From: Alphaproteobacteria bacterium
Lineage (GTDB): Bacteria > Pseudomonadota > Alphaproteobacteria > Caulobacterales > Aquidulcibacteraceae
DNA length: 38,081 nt
Assembly: GCA_016124255.1 (NCBI GenBank)
Contig: WGOB01000050.1
Location: 1-38,081, forward strand
Direction: 5' to 3'
Shown piece by piece: positions 1 through 7,511 of the stretch. Both the position numbers and the translations under genes were made by a program. The notes beneath the pieces were generated by a model. That model was not told where the DNA came from and searched no databases. It worked only from the letters and a program-made list of their open reading frames with translations. Positions within the stretch are counted from its first letter, which is position 1. Each line of letters starts with the position of its first letter.

Positions 1-402
1 ATCGACGGCATCTACGCAACGTTCCGCGAGCGCGTGGCGGCGGGGCGCAATCTGACGCCCGACCAGGTGCGCGAGGTCGCGCGTGGCCGGGTGTGGACGG
101 GCGAGCAGGCCCGGGCGCGTGGGCTTGTCGATCACATCGGCGGTTTCCAGGTGGCGATCGCGCGCGCCCGTGCGCTCGCCGAGATCGGCGAGAATGAACG
201 CACCGAATTGCGCTACTTCCCGGCGCAACGCTCACCGTTCGAGGAGTTGCAGCAATTGTTCGGAACGTCCGCCGAATCCGCGCGCGCCGCGGCTGTTCTC
301 GGCGCGATGATGGGCGATGAGCGCTTGAGCGCGGTCATCCGCGCGGCGCGCGATGAGCACGCCGGCGCACGTGCGCAGGCGGCGCCGCTGACGGTGCGGT
401 GA
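1..402 (+). CDS. sppA: Signal peptide peptidase SppA, C-terminal fragment (5' truncated)
   Basis: The reading frame is open from the first base and stops at TGA 400-402, so only the last 133 residues are present. The stretch [20 protein letters not shown] followed by [10 protein letters not shown] is the typical end of the second S49 peptidase domain of SppA. SppA is a membrane-anchored serine protease that degrades cleaved signal peptides. The catalytic Lys and Ser lie upstream of the window and cannot be checked. The tail after about residue 75 is Ala-rich and less conserved. A strong hairpin follows the stop codon, and the next gene is convergent. The family call is fairly sure; whether this is the long or short SppA form cannot be told. 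Confidence 0.85.
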   Translation: MDGIYATFRERVAAGRNLTPDQVREVARGRVWTGEQARARGLVDHIGGFQVAIARARALAEIGENERTELRYFPAQRSPFEELQQLFGTSAESARAAAVLGAMMGDERLSAVIRAARDEHAGARAQAAPLTVR

Positions 403-410
403 CGATCATA

Positions 411-444
411 GCGGGCGTGCGGGGCGTCAGCCCCGTACGCTCGC
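411..444. terminator. Hairpin between convergent genes
   Basis: A 15-bp stem (411-425 pairing with 430-444, with G-U wobbles) closes a GTCA loop. It sits in the 58-nt gap between the sppA end and the end of the convergent 134-aa gene. There is no clear U-tract on either strand, so a bidirectional terminator or RNA-stabilising hairpin is inferred from position and stem strength. Confidence 0.5.
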
Positions 445-460
445 CGCACGCGGACAGCGG

Positions 461-865
461 TCAGCGACGGTTCTCGACCTCGTATTTCGGGAGGTCGGCG
501 CGCAGCGTCTCATATAGCCGCTGCGTGAAGGCGTCGGGATCTTCATCGACGAAGTCGTCGAAATAGTCTTCCAGATTGGACTCGAAGACGAACTCGCCGT
601 CGTCGGCGAAGATGAAGCCGAGTTCTTCGTCCGTCTCCACGTGGATGACGGCGATGGAGAAGCGGTCGTCCTCGTCGTCTTCGGCGGCCGCGAATGTCAG
701 GCGGCGGCTCTGGATGCGCGCCTGAACCTTGGGCAAGAGCGCGTTGAGCGCGGCGACGTCGTCGAACGGCGATTCCCGCTCCTGCATCGATTGTTCAAGC
801 CGAACGCGGGCGGCGTCGACGTCCTCATCAAAGGGCAGGGCGGGTCCGGACGCTTTTTTCGACAT
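461..865 (-). CDS. Acidic hypothetical protein coupled to purQ
   Basis: I do not recognise this 134-residue protein. It is strikingly acidic: Asp/Glu runs occur near residues 62-67 (EDDEDD) and through 80-115 (for example EDYFDDFVDEDPD), alternating with aromatic residues. No signal peptide or membrane segment is visible, so it is probably cytosolic. The ATG at 863-865 lies 3 nt downstream of the purQ stop codon on the same strand, so it is almost certainly translated from the purQ mRNA. In many alphaproteobacteria purL follows purQ, but it does not here. Function is unknown; a role linked to purine synthesis is only suggested by position. Confidence 0.75.
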   Translation of the reverse strand: MSKKASGPALPFDEDVDAARVRLEQSMQERESPFDDVAALNALLPKVQARIQSRRLTFAAAEDDEDDRFSIAVIHVETDEELGFIFADDGEFVFESNLEDYFDDFVDEDPDAFTQRLYETLRADLPKYEVENRR

Positions 866-868
866 CGC

Positions 869-1531
869 TCACGCCGCCTCCAGCAGGCTCTGGAACACGC
901 CCCATCCGCTGAGGCGATCGAGGCTTGGATCGCTGACGCGCTCCGGATGCGGCATCATCCCCATCACGTTGCCCCCGTCGTTGATCACCGCGGCGATGTC
1001 GCGGGCTGAGCCGTTTGGATTGTCGAGGTAGCGCAATACGACGCGGCCTTCGCCTTCAAGGCGGTCGAGCGTCTCATCGTCGGCGAAGAAGCGGCCGTCC
1101 GCATGCGCGACGGGGATCGCCGTTTCGCGTTGCGCACGGTAGGCGCGCGTGAAGGAGGTGTTGGCGTTCGCGATCTCGAGGGAGACTTCGCGGCAGACGA
1201 AACGCAGCCCAGCATTGCGCATGAGCGCGCCTGGCAGCAGCCGCGCTTCGGTGAGAATCTGGAAGCCGTTGCAAACGCCGAGCACAAGGCCGCCGCGTTC
1301 TGCATGCCGGCGGACGGCGGTCATGATTGGGCTGCGCGCGCTCATCGCGCCGGAGCGGAGGTAATCTCCAAAGGAGAACCCCCCGGGCAGCAAGACAAAA
1401 TCAGTCCCGGCCGGCAGGTCTTGATCCTGATGCCAAACCATCGCGGCGCGGGCGCCGGTGACGCGCTCGATCGCCACGGCCGCGTCCCGGTCGCAGTTCG
1501 ATCCGGGAAACACGATGACTGCTGATTTCAT
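869..1531 (-). CDS. purQ: Phosphoribosylformylglycinamidine synthase, glutaminase subunit
   Basis: PurQ is the class I glutamine amidotransferase that supplies ammonia to PurL for conversion of FGAR to FGAM in de novo purine synthesis, acting in a PurL-PurQ-PurS complex. The 220-residue length is normal for the stand-alone form. Visible features are the N-terminal [10 protein letters not shown], the nucleophile Cys87 in LGVCNGFQ, and the His195/Glu197 pair in MPHPERV. purS lies upstream on the same strand, but 333 nt away because a plus-strand small gene sits between them. The ribosome site before the ATG at 1531 is weak (GGAAG). The acidic 134-aa gene follows 3 nt after the stop. Confidence 0.97.
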   Translation of the reverse strand: MKSAVIVFPGSNCDRDAAVAIERVTGARAAMVWHQDQDLPAGTDFVLLPGGFSFGDYLRSGAMSARSPIMTAVRRHAERGGLVLGVCNGFQILTEARLLPGALMRNAGLRFVCREVSLEIANANTSFTRAYRAQRETAIPVAHADGRFFADDETLDRLEGEGRVVLRYLDNPNGSARDIAAVINDGGNVMGMMPHPERVSDPSLDRLSGWGVFQSLLEAA

Positions 1532-1639
1532 GACGCTTCCATAGTGTGCGTCGCCATTTCGGCCAAGCGAGAGAATAGCTATGGAAGGGGCCGCGCCGCC
1601 CGGACAGAACGCCTGGGGGCGCGCGCATGGGGGACCTCA

Positions 1640-1861
1640 ATGAGCCAGGAGACAACGCTGTTCCTGCTTGCGGCCGCCGCGGTCGTGGTTCTTGTGGCGA
1701 CCTTCGTCAGCCAGCAGCGGCGTAGCCGACGGCGATCCCATGGCGATGAAACCGGCCCGGCCATCTGGGGCGGGGGCGACTACGCCGGTTCAGGGCGCAG
1801 CAAAACGCACCACGACAACAATGACGGCGGCGGAGACGCCGGCGACGGCGGCGGCGAGTAG
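1640..1861 (+). CDS. Small single-pass membrane protein with Gly/Asp-rich tail
   Basis: This 73-residue protein begins MSQETT and has one hydrophobic helix at about residues 6-22. A strongly basic stretch (RRSRRRS) then fits the positive-inside rule, giving an N-out, C-in topology. The last 30 residues are rich in Gly, Asp and His and look disordered. It lies on the plus strand in the 333-nt space between purS and purQ, both on the minus strand, and stops 3 nt before the purS stop. I chose the ATG at 1640 because the frame upstream of it lacks protein-like character. No family is recognised. The TM-basic-glycine pattern argues for a real gene, but coding is not certain. Confidence 0.55.
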   Translation: MSQETTLFLLAAAAVVVLVATFVSQQRRSRRRSHGDETGPAIWGGGDYAGSGRSKTHHDNNDGGGDAGDGGGE

Positions 1862-1864
1862 CGT

Positions 1865-2110
1865 CTATTCGGCGATTTCGACGCGGTAGCTTTCGATCAC
1901 CGTGTTCGCGAGCAGCTTTTCACACATGTCGGTGACCTGCGCGCGCGCCTCTTCGCGGTCCGTCAGATGCGCGAGCTCAAGCTCGATCACCTTGCCGACG
2001 CGCGCTTCTTGAACCCCGCCGAAGCCCAGCCCGGTGAGGGCGTTGGCGACAGCTTTGCCCTGTACATCGAGCACGCCCGGCTTCAGGCCTACATGAACGA
2101 TCGCTTTCAT
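1865..2110 (-). CDS. purS: Phosphoribosylformylglycinamidine synthase, PurS subunit
   Basis: PurS is the small structural subunit that bridges PurL and PurQ in the FGAM synthase complex of bacteria with a split enzyme. The 81-residue length and the sequence features are typical: an N-terminal beta strand (KAIVHVGLKPGVLDVQG), the helix ALTGLGFGGVQEARVGK, and a C-terminal CEKLLANTVIESYRVE. It lies 24 nt after purC on the same strand, so the two are probably one transcript. The start is the ATG at 2108-2110, preceded by G-rich sequence with a GAGGAAGG further upstream. Confidence 0.95.
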   Translation of the reverse strand: MKAIVHVGLKPGVLDVQGKAVANALTGLGFGGVQEARVGKVIELELAHLTDREEARAQVTDMCEKLLANTVIESYRVEIAE

Positions 2111-2134
2111 TCCCCCCGAGCCCTTCCTCGTTGT

Positions 2135-2890
2135 TCAATGCACGGATTCGCCGCCGCTCGCGGCGGCTTGCTTCAAGATGCCGAGCCGGCGCGCGACTTC
2201 CACATAGGCTTCCGTGACGTTGCCGAGATCGCGGCGGAAGCGATCCTTGTCCATCTTCTCATTGGTCTGGACATCCCACAGGCGACATGAATCCGGGCTG
2301 ATCTCGTCGGCGAGCACGGTGCGCACCATGTCCTGCTCATAGAGGCGGCCGAACTCGAGCTTGAAGTCGATCAGCCGAATGCCGACCGCGCCGAACATCC
2401 CGAACAGGTAGTCGTTGATGCGCAGCGTCAGCGCCATGATGTCGTCGATCTCCTGAGTGGAGGCCCAGTTGAACGCGGTGATGTGCTCCTCCGCGACCAT
2501 CGGGTCGCCGAGGCCGTCGTTCTTGTAGTAGAATTCGATGATCGAGCGCGGAAGGGGCGTGCCTTCCTCGATCCCAAGCCGTTGCGACAGCGAACCGGCC
2601 GCGACGTTGCGGCAGACCACCTCGAGCGGAATGATCTCAACCTCGCGGATGAGCTGCTCGCGCATGTTCACCATCTTGATGAAGTGCGTCGGCACGCCAA
2701 TCGCGTTCAGGTTCTGCATAATGAATGCGGAGATCTGATTGTTGACGACGCCCTTGCCCTCAAGAATAGCCTTCTTTTGGGCGTTGAACGCGGTCGCGTC
2801 GTCTTTGAAATACTGGATGAATGTTCCGGGTTCCGGCCCCTCGAAGATGATCTTCGCCTTGCCTTCGTAGATTTTCTTGCGCCGGGACAT
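2135..2890 (-). CDS. purC: SAICAR synthase
   Basis: PurC (phosphoribosylaminoimidazole-succinocarboxamide synthase) couples CAIR with aspartate using ATP. The 251-residue protein shows the family N-terminus ([14 protein letters not shown]), the conserved [12 protein letters not shown] segment, and a C-terminal DFKLEFG. The open frame extends 170 codons further upstream. I placed the start at the ATG at 2888-2890 because a perfect AAGGAGG lies just upstream and family homology starts there. The gene heads the purC-purS run. The 252-nt space upstream is shared with the divergent zeta-inhibitor gene and contains a GC-rich inverted repeat around 3014-3050. Confidence 0.96.
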   Translation of the reverse strand: MSRRKKIYEGKAKIIFEGPEPGTFIQYFKDDATAFNAQKKAILEGKGVVNNQISAFIMQNLNAIGVPTHFIKMVNMREQLIREVEIIPLEVVCRNVAAGSLSQRLGIEEGTPLPRSIIEFYYKNDGLGDPMVAEEHITAFNWASTQEIDDIMALTLRINDYLFGMFGAVGIRLIDFKLEFGRLYEQDMVRTVLADEISPDSCRLWDVQTNEKMDKDRFRRDLGNVTEAYVEVARRLGILKQAAASGGESVH

Positions 2891-2896
2891 GGAAGT

Positions 2897-2903
2897 CCTC
2901 CTT
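2897..2903 (-). promoter_or_regulatory. Shine-Dalgarno of purC
   Basis: AAGGAGG on the minus strand lies 6 nt before the ATG at 2890. It fixes the purC start and rules out the much longer upstream open frame. Confidence 0.8.
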
Positions 2904-3094
2904 GCGGACGGACGCAAAGCGCGCCGCCCACGGCCGCCGTTCCTCCAAGTCCCGTCGTGGAAGGTGGGGGTCTCAGGTGACTCGGTTTTGCGCCGTGACC
3001 TAGATGTAGAGGATGCCGCCCCGCCCGACAATCGGGGCTTGCGGCGGCGAACCCACAATAATGATGCGGTTTCTCGTTCGCCCGCGTGCTGCGA

Positions 3095-3123
3095 TTGATC
3101 GGCCTCGCGCGGCTCTTTATCTA
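3095..3123 (+). promoter_or_regulatory. Possible sigma-70-type promoter for the zeta-inhibitor gene
   Basis: TTGATC (3095-3100) and TATCTA (3118-3123) are separated by 17 nt. Transcription would start near 3131, just ahead of the ATG at 3143. The match is partial, so this is a tentative call. Confidence 0.3.
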
Positions 3124-3142
3124 GACGCGCAGAGGAGCATCC

Positions 3143-3466
3143 ATGACCCAGTTCGATGATCGCGAGCGCGCCGAAGAGAAGCGCTTCCAGCTCAACCAGG
3201 AGCAGGAGTTCAAGGCGCAGGCGCGGCGCGCGCGGCTCGTGGGCGAATGGGCGGCCTCGATGATGGGGTTGTCGGACGCCGACGTCGCGGCCTACGCCAA
3301 GTCGGTGGTCATGGCCGATCTTGAGGAGGCCGGCGAAGAAGATCTTTTCCGGAAGATTCGCGCCGACATCGACGCCAAGCAGGTGGCGATCTCCGATCAC
3401 CAGATTCGTACGCGGATGGCCGAAGCGCTCGACGAAGCGCGCGCGCAGATTCGCGCCGAAGGCTGA
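3143..3466 (+). CDS. F1-ATPase inhibitor zeta subunit (DUF1476)
   Basis: This 107-residue protein belongs to PF07345, formerly DUF1476. The family is known from Paracoccus denitrificans as the zeta subunit, which binds F1 through its N-terminus and blocks ATP hydrolysis. The N-terminal [20 protein letters not shown] is the family hallmark and forms the inhibitory helix. The rest is helical, with the conserved [12 protein letters not shown] and a C-terminal segment containing [12 protein letters not shown]. It is soluble and cytosolic. AGAGGAG precedes the ATG at 3143. It is divergent from purC, an adjacency I believe recurs in alphaproteobacteria, and it is not next to the ATP synthase genes here. 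Confidence 0.92.
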   Translation: MTQFDDRERAEEKRFQLNQEQEFKAQARRARLVGEWAASMMGLSDADVAAYAKSVVMADLEEAGEEDLFRKIRADIDAKQVAISDHQIRTRMAEALDEARAQIRAEG

Positions 3467-3469
3467 GGT

Positions 3470-4030
3470 TCACTCGGTCGCGGCGTCGACCGCGGCGAGG
3501 TTCATCTCGAAGAATTGCACCCAGGTCGCGCCGTCATCGGTGGAGACCTCGCCGATTTCGCGCCACGTCCCCGGCGTCGGCGCGGTGATGGTGTAGCGGA
3601 TGTCCACCGCTGCGTTCGGCGAGAAGCCCCACTGAAACGCATTCTCAGCGGTCAGCGCGCCGGCGACGGAATAGCCGCGCCCATAGGCGTAGGTCTGCAT
3701 CTCATACCGGTCGGCTTCGTCGTTCCACGAGATCACGCCGAACGCCTGGAAGCCCGGCGCCCCGGGGGAGTCTTCCGGCGATGTCGCGGCGCCTTCGACA
3801 GTCATGACGAGGCCGCCAGCGCGGGTCTCGGCGCGCTCGTGGTGGGTGAACGTGCGCCGGACCCGGTCCTGACCCACAACCCAGCCGTCGCCGCGGAATT
3901 CGCCGACCATGAAGTCGAGCCGTTCGATCGCGGCGCGCCGCTCGGCCGCGGCTTCCGGCGAGGGCGCCTGCGCAAGCGCCGGCGCAGCGAATGCGCAGAA
4001 TAGGGCGATGAACGACGCCAGCGTTTTCAT
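3470..4030 (-). CDS. Secreted protein of DUF1579-like type
   Basis: The 186-residue protein starts with a clear Sec signal peptide (MKTLASFIALFCAFAAPALA, cleavage probably after ALA) and is therefore exported to the periplasm. The mature part has LDFMVGEFRGDGW and ISWNDEADRYEMQTY, a pattern I associate with DUF1579 and related lipocalin-like beta-barrel proteins. No catalytic residues are evident. The start is the ATG at 4028-4030, with GGAGG just upstream; the longer frame has no signal peptide. It lies 16 nt downstream of purB on the same strand and may be cotranscribed. Function is unknown. Confidence 0.8.
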   Translation of the reverse strand: MKTLASFIALFCAFAAPALAQAPSPEAAAERRAAIERLDFMVGEFRGDGWVVGQDRVRRTFTHHERAETRAGGLVMTVEGAATSPEDSPGAPGFQAFGVISWNDEADRYEMQTYAYGRGYSVAGALTAENAFQWGFSPNAAVDIRYTITAPTPGTWREIGEVSTDDGATWVQFFEMNLAAVDAATE

Positions 4031-4046
4031 GGGGCCTCCGTTTCGA

Positions 4047-5348
4047 TCATTCGAACACGCGCGCGAAGATGGCGTCAACGCGTGCGAAGTGATGGGCGTC
4101 GTCGAAGCAGGCGGCGAGTTCGCTCGGCGTCAACGCTACCGCTGGATCGGCTGCAAGCGCCTGCTGCAGCGCATCCCCCGGCCGCGGGGCCGGCGTGCGC
4201 CAGACCGCCATGGCGTGCGTCTGCACCAGCGCGTATGCGGCTTCGCGCGACAGGCCTTTCTGCGTCAGCGCCAGAAGCACGCGCTGAGAATTGTGCAGAC
4301 CCCCAAGCAGCGCCAGATTGCGGGCCATCGCGTCGGGATAGACGATCAGCTTCTCGATCACGTCGGCCATGCGGTGGAGCGCGAAATCGAGATGGATCGT
4401 CGCGTCGGGCGCGATGCCGCGCTCGACGGAAGAATGTGAGATGTCGCGCTCGTGCCAGAGCGCCACGTTCTCCAGCGCCGGCGTCACCGCGGAGCGCACC
4501 AGCCGCGCCAGGCCGCAGAGATTTTCCGTGAGCACCGGGTTGCGCTTGTGGGGCATCGCGGAAGAGCCCTTCTGGCCGGCTTCGAAGAACTCCTCCGCTT
4601 CCAGAACCTCCGTACGCTGAAGGTGGCGCACTTCCGTCGCCAGCGCCTCGATCGAGGAGGCGATCACGCCGAGTGCGGCGAAGAACGCCGCATGCCGGTC
4701 GCGCGGGATCACCTGCGTCGAGATCGGCTCGATCGCGAGGCCGAGCTTCGATGCGACGTAGGCCTCCACGCGGGGATCGATCTGCGCAAACGTTCCGACG
4801 GCGCCGGAGATCGCGCAGGTCGCGATCTCGGCGCGCGCCGCTTCCAGCCGTGCGCGCCCGCGGGCGAAAGCGGCGTAGTGCGATGCAAGCTTCAGCCCGA
4901 ACGTCGTCGGCTCGGCATGGATGCCGTGCGAGCGGCCGATGCACGGCGTCAGTTTGTGCTCGAACGCGCGCGTCTTCAGCGCCGCCAGCAGGCGCTCGAT
5001 CCCGATGGCGAGGAGATCGCTTGCGCGCGCCAATTGAACGGCGAGGCAGGTGTCGAGCACATCGGAGGAGGTCATGCCCTGGTGCGCGAAGCGCGCGTCT
5101 TCGCCCACGTATTCAGCGACGTTAGTGAGAAAGGCGATCACGTCGTGACGCACTTCACGCTCGATCGCGTCGATGCGCGCGACGTCGAACTTGCCTTTGG
5201 CGCGGTAGGCGGCGGCCGCCGCTTTTGGGATCGTGCCCAGTTCGCCGAGCGCCTCCATGGCCAGCGCCTCGATCTCGAACCAGATGGAGAAGCGCGTTTC
5301 CGGCGACCAGATCGCCGTCATCTCCGGGCGGGCGTAGCGGGGAATCAT
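4047..5348 (-). CDS. purB: Adenylosuccinate lyase
   Basis: PurB performs two eliminations in purine synthesis: SAICAR to AICAR plus fumarate, and adenylosuccinate to AMP plus fumarate. The 433-residue protein has the usual start ([15 protein letters not shown]), the conserved [10 protein letters not shown] at about 87-96, His141 in [10 protein letters not shown], and the fumarase/lyase signature loop [11 protein letters not shown] at 261-271 with the catalytic Ser. Length is normal. It forms a homotetramer in the cytosol. It lies in the same strand block as purC, purS and purQ, but is separated from them by the secreted protein and the divergent zeta gene. Confidence 0.97.
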   Translation of the reverse strand: MIPRYARPEMTAIWSPETRFSIWFEIEALAMEALGELGTIPKAAAAAYRAKGKFDVARIDAIEREVRHDVIAFLTNVAEYVGEDARFAHQGMTSSDVLDTCLAVQLARASDLLAIGIERLLAALKTRAFEHKLTPCIGRSHGIHAEPTTFGLKLASHYAAFARGRARLEAARAEIATCAISGAVGTFAQIDPRVEAYVASKLGLAIEPISTQVIPRDRHAAFFAALGVIASSIEALATEVRHLQRTEVLEAEEFFEAGQKGSSAMPHKRNPVLTENLCGLARLVRSAVTPALENVALWHERDISHSSVERGIAPDATIHLDFALHRMADVIEKLIVYPDAMARNLALLGGLHNSQRVLLALTQKGLSREAAYALVQTHAMAVWRTPAPRPGDALQQALAADPAVALTPSELAACFDDAHHFARVDAIFARVFE

Positions 5349-5403
5349 CGCCGCTGCTTAAGCCGCGGCGCCGATCCTGGCAAACCGGCGCGCCGGCGTC
5401 GGC

Positions 5404-5853
5404 TCAGCCTAGCGCTTTCCGGAAGCACACGATGCGCTCCACCTCCTCAAAGCCGAGGCGGCCGTGGGCGAGCTGGCTCGCCTCGTTCCAAAGCTGCGTG
5501 TCGGAGGCGATCTCGGCGTGTCCCGCAGCACGCGCCCATGCTTCGACCGCGGCCATCAGGGCGGCGCCCACGCCGCGCCGGCGCGCTTCCGGCGCGACGA
5601 ACCAGCCCTCGACGAAGGGCACCGGGCTGGTCGTACACCCCTCAGCATAGTCGCGCAGCGAGAGCTCGATCATGCCGACGGCGGCGCCGGCGTCGTCGAG
5701 CGCAATGAACACGCTGTCGTTCCAGCCTACGCCGTCGAAATAGGCGTCGCATTCTTCGCGCAGGTCGCCGGCGTGCTCCTCGGGCCAGAGCGCTGCGCGC
5801 ATCGCGGCCCAGGCGTCGATGTCGCCCTGCTCGACCGGACGTACCGCGATCAA
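5404..5853 (-). CDS. GNAT acetyltransferase resembling aminoglycoside 6'-N-acetyltransferase AAC(6')
   Basis: This 149-residue GNAT protein follows the AAC(6')-I layout: ALWPEEH near residue 21, GCTTSPVPFVEGWFVAP at 72-88, the acetyl-CoA motif RRRGVGAAL at 91-99, then EIASDTQ and GFEEVERIVCFRK at the C-terminus. From memory, enteric chromosomal AAC(6') enzymes share these blocks (SSPV.FLEG, ASDT, GFEETERV.FYRK). Those enzymes acetylate the 6'-amino group of aminoglycosides; the true substrate here is unproven. The start is a TTG at 5851-5853 overlapping the upstream MFS stop as TTGA, with AAGGA 9 nt before it, so the two are translationally coupled. Confidence 0.8.
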   Translation of the reverse strand: MIAVRPVEQGDIDAWAAMRAALWPEEHAGDLREECDAYFDGVGWNDSVFIALDDAGAAVGMIELSLRDYAEGCTTSPVPFVEGWFVAPEARRRGVGAALMAAVEAWARAAGHAEIASDTQLWNEASQLAHGRLGFEEVERIVCFRKALG

Positions 5854-7403
5854 CTGATGAGATCCTTCTTCATCGTCGGCATCATCAGCAGGAAATGCAG
5901 CCCGCCCCAGGCGTAGCCGAGCACGCCGATGATCATGGCGAGCTTAAGCCCGTCGGCGCGTGCGGTCGCGCAGGCGCCGCCCGTGGCGAGATCGGCGCAC
6001 GCCTGAGCGTAAACGCCGGCCCCTGAATAATTCGTCGCTGCAAACAGATCGGAGAGCGCGCCGATGATTGGAGGGCCCAGCGCATAGCCGATGAGATTGA
6101 CGATGAAGAGCAGGATCGCCGCCGCGGTCGCGCGCATGCGCGGCGTCACGAGGCCCTGTGTGACCCCGAACAATGGTCCGAGATAGAAGTAGTGCAGCAT
6201 CGCTGCGGGTACGAGCGCGAGGATCAGCACTGGGAGCGACGGCGAGAGCAACCCTGCGACGTAGAGCGGCGCAGAGATGATCAGCCCGACGCCGGGCACC
6301 CAGGCATGCGCGCGCGGATGCCGCGGCGCCAGGCGATCGGACAAGAAGCCTCCGAGGAATGTGCCCGCCGCCGCTGCGCCGCCGGCGACAACGCCGAAAT
6401 AGATCGACGCCTCAAACGCGCTGAGCCCGTGCGAGCGCATGAAGAACGAGTTGAGGAATTGCCCGACGCCATAACCGACGAACGACGTGACCGCGCCGCC
6501 GAGCGCGACGTTCCAAAACGTCCACTTGCCGGCGAGCGCCTTGACCACGGTGAAGAAGTCCGGCGGCTCAGCGGCGCCGGCGTCCTGTCGCGCCGGCTCC
6601 TTGACGGTGAGCACGAAGAGCAGCGCCAGAGCAACGCCCGGCAGGCCGAGCCACAGGAATGCAGCGCGCCAATCCACGTTCGTCGCCAGCCAGCCGCCGC
6701 CGACCGCGGCCAGCATCGAGCCGATGGGGATGCCGAGCGCGTAAATCGAAAGCGCCGAGGCGCGCCGTTCCGCCGGGAAATAGTCCGAGATCAGCGAGTG
6801 CGACGGCGGCGAGCACCCTGCCTCGCCGATGCCGACGCCGATGCGCGACATGAGCAAGAGCCCGAACGACACGCTGGCGAGACCGCCGAACGCGGGGGCG
6901 ATGTTGATGCCGAGCGCCTGCACGCCGTTCTCCGCGATCAGCGGCAGGCAGGCGCTGCCGAGCGCGGCGCCGAGCACCAGCGCGGCGCTGACCCACATCC
7001 GCTGGGCGATGAAGATGAGCGCCACAGGCGCCAGGATCACCAGGAAGAGCGCGACATGCAGCGGCGTCGGCAGCTGGCCGGAGAGACCGCAGAGCGCGGT
7101 CATGATGCTCCATATCGCCAGCGCGCCGCCGACGATCAGGACGCGGTTGAAGCGCTCCGCAAGCCGGCCGATCGGCAGCCCCAGGAAGGTGTAGAGGATC
7201 GCGAAGGCCGGGCCGCCGAGGAGGCCCATCATGAAATCCGTCGCCTCGAAGGCGCGCTTCACCGGCTCGTTGAGCACGCCCACGAGCGTGCGGTCGATGA
7301 AATTAAAGGTGTACACGAACAGCAGGAGACCGAGCGCGTACCGCGCGGCGTTCGCGGCTTTGGGAATTGCGGGCGCGGCTGCGGCTTCGGCCTGCGTCGT
7401 CAT
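5850..7403 (-). CDS. Spinster-type MFS transporter with an internal insertion
   Basis: This 517-residue inner-membrane transporter shows spinster-like MFS features: YTFNFIDRTLVGVL in TM1, LAERFNRV after TM2, and RIGVGIGEAGCSPP leading into TM4-5. The substrate is unknown. Compared with the paralogue directly upstream, it has about 75 extra residues (roughly 108-182) between TM3 and the RIGVGIGEAG motif. These include two more hydrophobic stretches (about 116-132 and 137-155). I start it at the ATG at 7401-7403 because GGGGAG lies upstream and the added N-terminal frame is Arg-rich and not protein-like. Its stop overlaps the TTG start of the AAC(6')-like gene. Confidence 0.88.
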   Translation of the reverse strand: MTTQAEAAAAPAIPKAANAARYALGLLLFVYTFNFIDRTLVGVLNEPVKRAFEATDFMMGLLGGPAFAILYTFLGLPIGRLAERFNRVLIVGGALAIWSIMTALCGLSGQLPTPLHVALFLVILAPVALIFIAQRMWVSAALVLGAALGSACLPLIAENGVQALGINIAPAFGGLASVSFGLLLMSRIGVGIGEAGCSPPSHSLISDYFPAERRASALSIYALGIPIGSMLAAVGGGWLATNVDWRAAFLWLGLPGVALALLFVLTVKEPARQDAGAAEPPDFFTVVKALAGKWTFWNVALGGAVTSFVGYGVGQFLNSFFMRSHGLSAFEASIYFGVVAGGAAAAGTFLGGFLSDRLAPRHPRAHAWVPGVGLIISAPLYVAGLLSPSLPVLILALVPAAMLHYFYLGPLFGVTQGLVTPRMRATAAAILLFIVNLIGYALGPPIIGALSDLFAATNYSGAGVYAQACADLATGGACATARADGLKLAMIIGVLGYAWGGLHFLLMMPTMKKDLIS

Positions 7404-7511
7404 GCGTCGAACTCCCCTGGGCTTGTCCTTTTGCCGCGACCTTTGCCGGGGACGGCGGCGCTGTCCACCCAATGCGCTGCGTCGGGGCGGTCCGCGGACG
7501 TCGCGGGCGTT

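Noticed and set aside
2877-3098. 73-codon plus-strand frame upstream of the zeta-inhibitor gene
   Set aside because: It overlaps the purC start and ribosome site antisense, has no ribosome site of its own and no protein-like features.
2891-3400. 170-codon N-terminal extension of purC
   Set aside because: A strong AAGGAGG before ATG 2890 and the family N-terminus at that point show it is noncoding; it also overlaps the zeta-inhibitor gene.
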